Origin: JALHOQ01 sp038144835
GTDB lineage: Bacteria; Bdellovibrionota; Bdellovibrionia; Bdellovibrionales; UBA1609
Length of the DNA: 28,418 bases
Assembly (NCBI GenBank): GCA_038144835.1
Contig: JAYQON010000030.1
Coordinates: 1 to 28,418, forward strand
Direction: 5' to 3'
Of this stretch, positions 8,101 through 15,061 are shown one piece after another. The position numbers were made by a program, and so were the translations under genes. The notes beneath the pieces were generated by a model that was not told the DNA's origin, searched no databases, and saw nothing but the letters and a program-made list of their open reading frames with translations. Position 1 is the first letter of the stretch. Each line of letters starts with the position of its first letter.

Positions 8101-8761
8101 GCAAAATGACTTGGTCAGTGATCTCCAGTTCCAAAGGAGCACCCTTTACGCCAGTCCAACCCGAATCAGGCAAAGGAAAGTAAAACACCGGAACTGGCCT
8201 TTTTTTATGGCCCGCAAACAAAAGGTCTTTCTTAGCAATAAAGAAGACACCTTCACCGGGATTGGATTCTCCTCCTGCCTTGGAACGAAAGATAGAATCA
8301 TTGTCTGCGGTCAAAAAGATGTGCTCGCGCGTTTCCAACACGGGAGTAAAAGGCAAGTTGAGAGTCAAAGCTTGCGATTGACTCGCTAATGCCAGGGTCA
8401 CTCCACTTTGACTTTTTAAATAACAGATCCCCTGAGCACAATCCGATGCGGAGGCACCCGCGTCAGCCCAAGATTGAGCCCGCATAAAGAAAGGGTCCGC
8501 ATCAAGTAAAGGGTTATCGCCGGTGATTTTCCATGTGGGACCAACCGGATCGGGACCGAGACCTAAAGCTGCAACTTCGGGATGTTCATGATCCAATTGC
8601 GCCCAGTATGCCAACTGCATGTCGTAACGGAGTTGTTGCATCTGCTTGGGATCAAATTTGAGATCTCGCTGCTCTCCGCTGGCCCATACCGGGACCGGAG
8701 TCATCAAAGCGAGGGAAAGCGAAATCAAAACATTCAATGCCACCCGAAGTTTACAAGCCAT
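5117..8761 (-). CDS. Large secreted/membrane hypothetical protein (1214 residues)
   Basis: I do not recognise this family. The start is well supported: AAAGGA sits six bases before the ATG, and residues 1-28 are a signal peptide (VALNVLISLSLALM, cleavage after VWA). Residues 29-300 look like a soluble, beta-rich periplasmic region. Residues 310-340 are a charged helix. Hydrophobic segments follow at about 352-371, 388-406, 440-453 and 501-530, then a long helical soluble part from about 560 to 1090 rich in E, K, R and A. The last two membrane segments lie at about 1100-1140, and about 75 residues form the tail. So it is probably an inner-membrane protein with a periplasmic N-terminal domain and a large helical domain. 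Its promoter is visible upstream. It is followed only by the convergent small peptide. The size and the orphan character suggest a lineage-specific role in the envelope. Confidence 0.8.
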   Translation of the reverse strand: MACKLRVALNVLISLSLALMTPVPVWASGEQRDLKFDPKQMQQLRYDMQLAYWAQLDHEHPEVAALGLGPDPVGPTWKITGDNPLLDADPFFMRAQSWADAGASASDCAQGICYLKSQSGVTLALASQSQALTLNLPFTPVLETREHIFLTADNDSIFRSKAGGESNPGEGVFFIAKKDLLFAGHKKRPVPVFYFPLPDSGWTGVKGAPLELEITDQVILQNHSGFSLAIEKRDISLMEQVGRQNLVLSQTYAFLDGTIAEGGLALPKPQTTLLFGLLLSGQTTATKATGGRRFGGLPQLVLPQAHANENENSDLRAKIQEQIKVRAAQAELLEKEAPRVQEGGYDWAYWKKWLINGVLYGGTGVAAYLAYEPIDFSNMITADMPERIGKVAQILGVVAMASVAMKYSIHKAHFDKLYPKQQQDSWLKKMNQEHKGIMSELAHGLYFSLAVLPQGIRHALEFLKDHFMPSNKTVHKAWDATMGFQMRQNSHLAMNYKTQYLGWLFGLADSVMVAVYLLIFGPFVIKSLGLDINMGHATAAYASAEVLRNFLAYLQSGAHGYSAEVKFIHLKSAENEARAQMRAKGINPDAARNQQELLNLTEAELAKRYKTVGLPGQDEFLYDPITVLEDVTRRAGYSSAYAGQVPNTNFVLKNRRWGLVQPALKKALATARKAFAESPSPAGAQTVNLLEWALKDRAMLPRVAGRVWDAAASKWGADGLRDSIDQEIVDYISRSKSPNSLGASLAYVKGAFKYLALDSTKEVREIREVLYLMSTTGNASDVMAFLPRKWREKAGSDEAAALGAELFHRAFFGFYEHDSQMITPDHLLEAEFGARANALLDRFANKEQALKDPFVRKVRYWELLYRLKKKDMFRSEIVNYQPATMSGKAKKQWELVRAKVMGLWHDERKQEPSDEWLSVAQQYAEISGNEMQDPQAWAKSYRFRLLVAREFAREVGLETDDVGQSSFVRKALIDAAVRTEAQLANRGERRLSKKMSPKDFEFYEAQLFTRNFVDSYVALSVHSDEHLEHDSPQYPGRFQKIRRALVGKPASRLITGVLRGVEAMFRNSETSYRAGWMSLLERNVPLVPDMVYNFMRNLRVMPYLLSISYLTSWYVWQIHTPYALWAFMLLIAFINPTLVEMNNRLQKNYGFKPMGDVPSKLLYGWVHSFLTNPELIAIQGYSQPIVDSFDKHVVKPIKALPENCMDLLTGGKKP

Positions 8762-8801
8762 CTTGGGTCCTTTGCGAAAAATTGACGGACGCGAAACTGC
8801 C

Positions 8802-8830
8802 GATATAGCACGCCGCAGCCCAAGCGTAAA
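8802..8830 (-). promoter_or_regulatory. Extended -10 promoter of the 1214-residue gene
   Basis: On the minus strand, TTTACG (8825-8830) and TATATC (8802-8807) are separated by 17 bases. A TG one base upstream of the -10 makes it an extended -10 element. The predicted start near 8795 gives a leader of about 34 bases that contains the AAAGGA ribosome site. Confidence 0.5.
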
Positions 8831-8871
8831 CTATTGAAAATAGGTATAAAATTCAGGTCAGATAAGTGAAA

Positions 8872-9699
8872 CTAGGGAGATACCATAAGCGGCAGCGTCA
8901 GTTTGCTGCAAGTGGCCTTATGGGGAAAAATCCAATTGCCTGCAAATTTAATCAGATCTTCCACATCGTTGGCGTTGGCCCCTATCAGACTGTTAAAAAG
9001 AACTGATACGCGCTTCACTCGCCCCGAGGGCTGAATCTGAAAACGCAGCGACAAAAGCCCCTGTCCCAAACGTAGCCCAGACAAAATATTTCCCGCCAGA
9101 GCCTCACCGATCACAGCGTGAACTTCCTCAACCTGCAATGGTCCCGTCCAGAAGGGCCGTGGGTTTACAAACCATCCATGTATCACCAAGCGACCATGGC
9201 GCGGGTCATGCGTACCTTTGACCGTTCGTACACCATGCACCAGCGCAGGGTTAAAAAGTGTCAGACGATTAAAATGTGGCTCAATAAGAGTGCGCGGCTT
9301 AACAATAAAAGTTTCTCCACCACGAAATTTTTTGCGCTCCCAATCAGTGAGAGAATAAACAAAAGCCAGTGGGCCATGAGGAAGATCTTGATGCGGTTCC
9401 TGACGACAACCCTCTACATAGCAACTGAGCCAAGGAGGAGAGACGTCATGACATCCCAAGTTCTCACGACCAAAGCGCACTAGGTGGCGGTGAAAACGAT
9501 CATACTCAGATTTGGGAAAATAGTGATAAGCGGGTGTACGTAAAACCGTGTACTCGCCGGGGACGTGCCAGTAATCCCAAACAAAGCGTTCTGGCGCTGA
9601 CCGCAAGGGATTTTTAAAGCGCTTGTCGAAGACCTTGCGAAGCTGAGCTGCACGCGAGTAAAATGAATCAACGGTCAAATAATTCACTCTACAATGCAT
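8872..9699 (-). CDS. 2-oxoglutarate/Fe(II) oxygenase with TonB-C-like tail
   Basis: This encodes 275 residues from the ATG at 9699; a TTG at 9723 would add eight residues, and neither start has a good Shine-Dalgarno. Residues 85-180 carry the prolyl-hydroxylase-type jelly roll. HQD (His103, Asp105) and His155 in ALVHGV form the 2-His-1-carboxylate iron site, and Arg170 in GRLVIHGWF should bind the 2-oxoglutarate carboxylate. Residues 207-275 look like a different module: GLLSLRFQIQPSGRVKRVSV, then a helix, then NWIFP and an alternating hydrophobic strand. This is the signature of TonB-C/AgmX-type beta-alpha-beta domains, which are usually periplasmic. No signal peptide is seen, so location is unclear. 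The gene lies 123 bases after hemH on the same strand, separated by a hairpin. The substrate is unknown; a hydroxylase acting on a protein or small molecule is likely. Confidence 0.75.
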   Translation of the reverse strand: MHCRVNYLTVDSFYSRAAQLRKVFDKRFKNPLRSAPERFVWDYWHVPGEYTVLRTPAYHYFPKSEYDRFHRHLVRFGRENLGCHDVSPPWLSCYVEGCRQEPHQDLPHGPLAFVYSLTDWERKKFRGGETFIVKPRTLIEPHFNRLTLFNPALVHGVRTVKGTHDPRHGRLVIHGWFVNPRPFWTGPLQVEEVHAVIGEALAGNILSGLRLGQGLLSLRFQIQPSGRVKRVSVLFNSLIGANANDVEDLIKFAGNWIFPHKATCSKLTLPLMVSP

Positions 9700-9746
9700 A
9701 CAAGCAAAACTGGCCTGATTCAATTAAACTGGCACGCATGCCTATT

Positions 9747-9784
9747 GCTGCCGGGCCGCAAAATACATCCGGCGACCCGGCAGC
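9747..9784 (-). terminator. Hairpin after hemH
   Basis: Perfect 9-base arms GCTGCCGGG (9747-9755) and CCCGGCAGC (9776-9784) with a 20-base loop, 39 bases after the hemH stop. The GC-rich stem has no U-tract in the minus direction. It is a probable end, or partial end, of the haem operon transcript. Confidence 0.45.
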
Positions 9785-9822
9785 GCCAGCGAGTTGGGCC
9801 AGTTTTGACTGTTCTCTCAATT

Positions 9823-10830
9823 CTATTTTTTCCACTCAAGAGATTCACGTTGAATCATTGCAGCAAAGTTTTTTACCCAATGAATTTCATTATTCGGTGC
9901 AGGGACCATTCGTAACTCTTCACCTCCTGCCGAAATAAATTGTTCGCTTAATCGCATTTGGATTTCTTCAAGTGTCTCCAAGCAATCAGCGACAAAAGAC
10001 GGGCACGCGACAAGCAATTTGCGAGCACCATTTTTAGCGAGTTCCTCCACCACCACATCCGTGTATGGCTTAATCCAAGGGCGACGCCCCAAACGCGACT
10101 GAAAACCAATGCGTACATTCGCACTGGGATAATCCAATCCCGATGTTATCGCACGCGCTGTCGCAAAACTTTGTGCTCGATAACAAAGTCGATTTTCCGG
10201 AGTGACTTGATCAGAACAGTTTGGCGACAAGGTACAATGCTTTGGATACAACTTCTGCAAATGATGTTCAGGCAGACCATGAAAACTCAGCAACAAATGA
10301 TCAGGCCTGTAAGCGGATAAACTATTTTGAATTTGCCGAACTTCACTCTGGATAAATTCAGGCTCAGAGAAAAAGTCCTGCAAGTAGAAAAATGAACCTT
10401 TGGCCCAGCGGCGAACTTCTTCCAAGGCCGTGCGCGTGGACGATTCGGCATACTGCGGATAGAGCGGAACCACGTACAGTTCTTGATCGTTCCAATCTCC
10501 TAGGACGGAGGAAATGGAAGGGCTACCGTAGCGCATGGCCCAGCGAACATCCCAAGTCGAACCTAACTCCTCAGAAACACTAACGGCAAATGAACGCGTA
10601 ATATCAACTAATGGCGATCCGTTTTCGGTCCATACCTTTTCATAGGCCTCTGCTGAGCTGAATTTCCGTTTTGGTATAATAAGTCCATTCACTAGGACAT
10701 AGCGTAACGGCTGGGGAATATCGATCACAAACGGGTCCGAAAGAAACTGTTTAAGATACCTTTTGACTGCTTCAGGTGTAGGTGCATCCGGTGAGCCAAG
10801 GTTGAGTAAAAGTAATCGTCGCTTAGACAT
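9823..10830 (-). CDS. hemH: Ferrochelatase
   Basis: This encodes 335 residues and is the last step of protohaem synthesis, insertion of Fe(II) into protoporphyrin IX. Conserved pieces are LLLLNLGSP at the N-terminus, LSFHGLP with the metal-handling His184, GFQSRLGRRPWIKPYT, and CPSFVADCLETLEEI with the conserved Glu. Start choice: AAGGA lies five bases before ATG 10830, whereas it would abut ATG 10836, so 10830 is preferred; the gene then overlaps the end of hemG by eight bases. Cysteines at 199, 205 and 216 cluster in an internal segment just after the catalytic histidine, with others at 276 and 283. This resembles the internal Cys pattern reported for some deltaproteobacterial [2Fe-2S] ferrochelatases; that part is from memory and inferred. 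It is the last gene of the haem operon. Confidence 0.95.
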   Translation of the reverse strand: MSKRRLLLLNLGSPDAPTPEAVKRYLKQFLSDPFVIDIPQPLRYVLVNGLIIPKRKFSSAEAYEKVWTENGSPLVDITRSFAVSVSEELGSTWDVRWAMRYGSPSISSVLGDWNDQELYVVPLYPQYAESSTRTALEEVRRWAKGSFFYLQDFFSEPEFIQSEVRQIQNSLSAYRPDHLLLSFHGLPEHHLQKLYPKHCTLSPNCSDQVTPENRLCYRAQSFATARAITSGLDYPSANVRIGFQSRLGRRPWIKPYTDVVVEELAKNGARKLLVACPSFVADCLETLEEIQMRLSEQFISAGGEELRMVPAPNNEIHWVKNFAAMIQRESLEWKK

Positions 10831-12031
10831 ATTCATCCTTAATTCTGCGGGCTAAATTCTGAGAACGAGCACGTATACGCGCTAGACCAAGATCGCCCAG
10901 ATAGTTTCCATGTAAAAAAAGTGGAGGATCAATCTGCAAGTCTCTCAGTTCACGTTCCCATTCGACAGTGTAATGAGGAAGGCCTCGCGGCCATCGCGAG
11001 ATTTTAAAATAAATCGGGCGGACATCTTTGCCCGAAAACAACAAGCGATCGGCACACAAAATGGCCAAAATTTCATCATCCGAAAAATCAACTATTCCAG
11101 GATGATCTGCGCCACCCATAATCCAAGTTTCTGATCGCTGACGCGAACGCTGGCCAAAGATGACCGAGTTAAATAGCACTCCTAATGACGTAAAACCCCT
11201 GGAGCGCGGGAACAAACAACCAAAACCCTGTAGATCATCAGAATGTGGTTCAAAAAAAGCTGTGACACTAACAATGGGCAAGCTTTCGCACCGCTCAAGC
11301 CGCATGGCCAAATCGGGCTGAGCCTTAAGCACAATTTTAGCGGCATCCCACGCACTAGTGCAAATCACGGTCGGATGTTTGAGATCTTGCGGAAGCTCGT
11401 ATTGTGTATGAGTCATGACTTTAGCACCCGCCTCAACAATGTGTACCCGCAAGGCTTCAATCAACGCACCCATTCCATCTTTTGGCGCAACACTGCCCTG
11501 TAGGGCGCCCTTTTTCTTCTGACCTGAAAGCATTCCGGAGATCAACAATTGCGCACTCAATCTGCCACTATCACCAGCGTATATTCCTTGCAGTGCGGGA
11601 GTCAGTAGACGTTGTTCAAAATCAATATCGACTACTCTTCTCGCCCAGGTGCGCACAGATTCTTCAGGACGAGGCAAAACTGAGTTTACCCCCAACTTAA
11701 AAAGAAACCCGAACCACATGAGGCGCAAAGTTGAAAATAGAGATAATGGCCAACGCGACGGAGAATTCCAAAAAATGTAGCGTTTCTTGCGTGCGACCCC
11801 ACGAGTAGCAAACTCTACACCTAGATCTTTAAACAGAGCTTCCGTGTCAACGTCAGCAAGCAGAGCATTGGCTGCGCTTTCGACAAGCCCAAATTCATTA
11901 CGCACAGAAGAAATTAAACCCCCACAGCGAGCCTGACACTCGACCAATGTGACTTGGAGGCCCTCTTTTTGTAAGTAATAGGCCAATGTGAGTCCGGAAA
12001 AACCCGCACCAACTACCGTGACTGACCTCAT
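10823..12031 (-). CDS. hemG: FAD-dependent protoporphyrinogen IX oxidase (HemY/HemG type)
   Basis: This encodes 402 residues, slightly short for the family (about 450-470). It oxidises protoporphyrinogen IX to protoporphyrin IX, using FAD and normally oxygen, at the inner face of the cytoplasmic membrane. The N-terminal Rossmann fold is clear: VTVVGAGFSGLTLAYYL, then VECQARCGGLI. The C-terminal end LHGNYLGDLGLARIRARS matches the closing FAD-contact motif, with the usual GNYxxG slightly changed. A hydrophobic region near residues 95-115 (LFSTLRLMWFGFLFKLGV) may anchor it to the membrane. It overlaps hemN upstream by four bases (ATGA) and hemH downstream by eight. It is the oxygen-dependent FAD type often called hemY, not the flavodoxin-like E. 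coli HemG. In the coproporphyrin-dependent route a similar enzyme acts earlier, but hemN and this hemH indicate the protoporphyrin route. Confidence 0.9.
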   Translation of the reverse strand: MRSVTVVGAGFSGLTLAYYLQKEGLQVTLVECQARCGGLISSVRNEFGLVESAANALLADVDTEALFKDLGVEFATRGVARKKRYIFWNSPSRWPLSLFSTLRLMWFGFLFKLGVNSVLPRPEESVRTWARRVVDIDFEQRLLTPALQGIYAGDSGRLSAQLLISGMLSGQKKKGALQGSVAPKDGMGALIEALRVHIVEAGAKVMTHTQYELPQDLKHPTVICTSAWDAAKIVLKAQPDLAMRLERCESLPIVSVTAFFEPHSDDLQGFGCLFPRSRGFTSLGVLFNSVIFGQRSRQRSETWIMGGADHPGIVDFSDDEILAILCADRLLFSGKDVRPIYFKISRWPRGLPHYTVEWERELRDLQIDPPLFLHGNYLGDLGLARIRARSQNLARRIKDEYV

Positions 12032-13380
12032 AGAGCTTGGGAAAATACTTTGGTTGTCGGTTGGCGTTGGCGCAGTCTTTGATCAAGAGCGACGCAAGCA
12101 TTGCGCAAAAACGGCCGACCAAGAGGTAATAATTTTAATTTGCGTCCCTCGATAGAGACAAGACCATCCTGAATCATGTCCGCTAAAAATTCGTGCACAT
12201 CTGCAACCTGCGTATCGTTTGATAGTTGCACCTCTCCTTGATTCATGAATTGAAGAATCTGCTCGCGGCGCTCAACATCCTCAAAACTTAGTTTATGACC
12301 GCGCAATGTGGCGATATGCCCTTGATCAATTGTACGCTCATAAACGGGAAGCACTTTTTCATTTTGATGAAAGCAATCAGGAGTCTCTGAGATACTGCTG
12401 ACCCCAAGCCCCAACAGCACATCCGTGCGCATCTCCGTATAACCCATAAAATTACGATGCATAGTTCGATTTTTTTGCGAAATCGCCAAGGCGTCATCAG
12501 GCAAAGCAAAATGATCCATGCCAATTTCGATGTATCCGGCACTCACAAGCTTATTATAAGCCATCTCATAAAGTGCTCGCTTTTCACTTCCCGCAGGCAG
12601 ATCTTCATCTTTAAACAGACGCTGTTGAGGCTTAATCCAAGGAACACGAGCAAAGGAATACAAAGCTATTCGATCTGGGCGCAGCTCTATCGTCTGATCG
12701 ATACTTCGAGCAAAAGAATCCAGATTTTGCTTTGGTAAACCGTAAATTAAATCATAATTAACAGATGAATAACCCATATTGCGTGCCACATCTGTCAGTT
12801 CCTTGGTGATTGCAAAAGGTTGAAGTCGATTTACCAACCTTTGCACTTCTGGGTCAAAATCCTGTACGCCCATACTGATGCGACGAAAACCCAAATCAAA
12901 GAGTTCGCGAATTTGATCTTCGGTCGTGCGTCGCGGGTCAACTTCAATACTCCCGTCAAAATGAGTCTGATCAATAGTGATTTTTCGCATTAAACTCTCA
13001 ACCAGATAGCGCAGATGCTTTGACGATAAAAACGTGGGCGACCCACCACCTAAATGCATCTGGCGCAAAGGCTTTTTACCCAGAGAGGGAACAGCGGCAA
13101 GGTAAAGATCAAACTCCTTTAAGATCCTTTCAATGTAAGGCTGCTCACGCTCATGGTCCTTGGTAATCAGAGTGTTGCATCCGCAAAAAGTACACAGGGT
13201 TTCACAGAAAGGCAGATGCAAATAAAGCGACCATGTTGTCGATTGATTCTGCATAGCCCTGCGCAAAGACTCTGTCCATTCATCAGTACTGGGGGAGTCG
13301 CTCCAATAAGGTACCGTTGGATAGCTAGTGTAACGTGGAACCGGAACGTCGTACTTTTCAATCAATTTTGAATTCAACAT
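12028..13380 (-). CDS. hemN: Oxygen-independent coproporphyrinogen III oxidase (radical SAM)
   Basis: This encodes 450 residues, typical for true HemN. It decarboxylates two propionates of coproporphyrinogen III to vinyl groups anaerobically. The radical SAM cluster motif is CETLCTFCGC (Cys59, 63, 66 and 68), preceded by YLHLPF; VPRYTSYPT near the N-terminus and MHRNFMGYT (about residue 330) are marks of genuine HemN as opposed to the shorter HemW/HutW paralogues. GGGSPTFL binds SAM. The C-terminal domain (about 370-450) is present. Its ATG overlaps the last base of the hemE stop (TAATG) and its end overlaps hemG (ATGA), so translation is probably coupled. The presence of an oxygen-independent enzyme indicates haem synthesis at low oxygen. 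Confidence 0.95.
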   Translation of the reverse strand: MLNSKLIEKYDVPVPRYTSYPTVPYWSDSPSTDEWTESLRRAMQNQSTTWSLYLHLPFCETLCTFCGCNTLITKDHEREQPYIERILKEFDLYLAAVPSLGKKPLRQMHLGGGSPTFLSSKHLRYLVESLMRKITIDQTHFDGSIEVDPRRTTEDQIRELFDLGFRRISMGVQDFDPEVQRLVNRLQPFAITKELTDVARNMGYSSVNYDLIYGLPKQNLDSFARSIDQTIELRPDRIALYSFARVPWIKPQQRLFKDEDLPAGSEKRALYEMAYNKLVSAGYIEIGMDHFALPDDALAISQKNRTMHRNFMGYTEMRTDVLLGLGVSSISETPDCFHQNEKVLPVYERTIDQGHIATLRGHKLSFEDVERREQILQFMNQGEVQLSNDTQVADVHEFLADMIQDGLVSIEGRKLKLLPLGRPFLRNACVALDQRLRQRQPTTKVFSQAL

Positions 13381-14396
13381 TAATTAAAAACCTCACGAAT
13401 TTTTTGTACGAACCGGCGCACATTAGCCTCTGGCGTTTCCGGCAAAACTCCATGACCTAAACCACAAACCCAAAATCGACGCTGTTCAGGAGTCAGCAAA
13501 GAAATTTTTTGTAAGTACTGATCGAGACGTAATTCGAACTCAGCCGGCGAGCAAAAAAGTAGCGCCTGATCAAAGTTTCCCTGCAAGAAGCCACTACCAT
13601 GGCGTTTGAGCTCATCAGCGATTTCAAACCGATGATCAATTCCATAGCCAGCAAACTCGGTCTTTTGTCTCAATTCTTCAATGTGAGAGGGTGTGGTGCC
13701 CTTAGAGTAGTACCCCAATTTACCAGGGAATTTTTGCGCTAAATCAATCAAATAAGGCTGCAAATCGCTTTTAAAAATCGTAGGACTCAATTCGCCAGCG
13801 GCTGTATCGAAGATCATCACCACCTCCGCTCCACCTTCAAATTGCAGCTGTATATTTGCTTTCAACAAAGGCACTAAAGCCTCACAAAAACGGTGATACA
13901 ACGACAACTGCTTTTTAGCCTTCACCAAACTGCCCTTATGCTCACCTTCAACCGCGTAGGTAAAGAGAGTCCACGGTCCTCCGACGAAACCGATCAAGCT
14001 TTTTTCAACAGGCAAAACTTTACGTGTCATCTGCATGGCTTCCTTCTGAAAAGCCAACGCTTCAACTGCGTCCTCCCAAAAACGCAACTTTTCCACATTA
14101 TCATTATTCAAATGCCATCCCAGTTTAGGAGCTGGGTCATAACTCAAACCCATACCCAAAGCTTCTAAAGGAAAAAGCAAATCACTAAATAAAATTGAGA
14201 CGTCAAAATCGAACTCGGCCACCGGACCTAACGCAACTTCTGCCGCCAAGTGCGGATTCTTACACAACTCCATGAAAGAATGAGCTTTGCGCAGAGCTTG
14301 ATAGTGCTTGTGATAGCGGCCCGCCTGACGCATAAACCATACTGGCGGCGTAGATTGAGCAACCCCCTTCAGGGCATTGTGAAATTTTAAATTCAT
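13380..14396 (-). CDS. hemE: Uroporphyrinogen decarboxylase
   Basis: This encodes 338 residues. It removes four acetate carboxyls from uroporphyrinogen III to give coproporphyrinogen III in the cytoplasm. VWFMRQAGRYHKHY (about 19-32) carries the two conserved arginines, ILFSDLLFPLEALGM holds the catalytic Asp72, and GFVGGPWTLFTY and GAEVVMIFDTAAGELSP are further family blocks. The open frame runs on to 14459 into the response regulator, but the ATG at 14396 begins the family's usual N-terminus (MNLKFHNALKG) and overlaps the response regulator stop in an ATGA, so it is the start chosen. It follows the two-component genes and precedes hemN. Confidence 0.95.
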   Translation of the reverse strand: MNLKFHNALKGVAQSTPPVWFMRQAGRYHKHYQALRKAHSFMELCKNPHLAAEVALGPVAEFDFDVSILFSDLLFPLEALGMGLSYDPAPKLGWHLNNDNVEKLRFWEDAVEALAFQKEAMQMTRKVLPVEKSLIGFVGGPWTLFTYAVEGEHKGSLVKAKKQLSLYHRFCEALVPLLKANIQLQFEGGAEVVMIFDTAAGELSPTIFKSDLQPYLIDLAQKFPGKLGYYSKGTTPSHIEELRQKTEFAGYGIDHRFEIADELKRHGSGFLQGNFDQALLFCSPAEFELRLDQYLQKISLLTPEQRRFWVCGLGHGVLPETPEANVRRFVQKIREVFN

Positions 14397-15061
14397 GAGT
14401 GATCTCCGTCCATAAAGGGTTTCCAGCGATAACCTACGCCACGCACAGACTCTATGCAAACAGCGTGATCACCAAGTAGACTTCTTAATCGCAAAACGGA
14501 ATTGTCGACAGTTCTGTTCGAGGGGAATTTGTCTTCACCCCAGAGCAGATTTAACGCCTCATCTCGGCTCACTACCTTAGGACTGCGTTCAACCAACAAT
14601 TTTAGCAACATGAGGTCTTTGGTCGCGACAACTTCTGAGCGACCGCTGCGCTCACATGTCAAACTATCAAAATTAATAGTTACATCGCCAACCTGCACCT
14701 GATTCGATGGCATGTGGTTTTCAAGCACGTGCCGGACACGCATGAGCAGTTCCCGTAAGTGAAAAGGTTTGGGAATATATTCCTCTGCACCCAGATCATA
14801 GCCGCGCAATCGAGACTCGGCGTCACTTTGTGCGGTCAAAAATAAAAACGGTTTGGGGGGCAGATCCTTGGCCAAATCAAAACCACTGCCATCGGGTAGA
14901 CCAACATCAAGAAGGTAAAGGTCATAGTGACCGTCTCGCAGCTTTTCTTTGGCGTCAGCTATGGAACTAGCCCAAACGACCTCGTAACCTTCTTTGATAA
15001 GCCGCTCACGCAAAGTGGCCCCCAAGGAAGTGTCGTCTTCGACCAGTAGAATACGGGTCAT
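14393..15061 (-). CDS. OmpR-family response regulator inside the haem operon
   Basis: This encodes 222 residues. The receiver domain (1-115) has all key residues: Asp9-Asp10, phospho-acceptor Asp52 in LYLLDVGLPDG, Thr76 and Lys98 in YIPKPF. The C-terminal winged helix (about 125-220) ends with NRTVDNSVLRLRSLLG and SVRGVGYRW, typical of OmpR/PhoB DNA-binding domains. It should be a transcription factor activated by the adjacent kinase. It overlaps the kinase gene by four bases upstream and hemE by four bases downstream (ATGA at both), so it is translated with the haem enzymes. Target genes are unknown; autoregulation of the operon is the simplest idea. Confidence 0.93.
   Translation of the reverse strand: MTRILLVEDDTSLGATLRERLIKEGYEVVWASSIADAKEKLRDGHYDLYLLDVGLPDGSGFDLAKDLPPKPFLFLTAQSDAESRLRGYDLGAEEYIPKPFHLRELLMRVRHVLENHMPSNQVQVGDVTINFDSLTCERSGRSEVVATKDLMLLKLLVERSPKVVSRDEALNLLWGEDKFPSNRTVDNSVLRLRSLLGDHAVCIESVRGVGYRWKPFMDGDHS

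Noticed and set aside
14397..14459. N-terminal extension of HemE into the response regulator gene
   Set aside because: The ATGA overlap and family N-terminus support ATG 14396.
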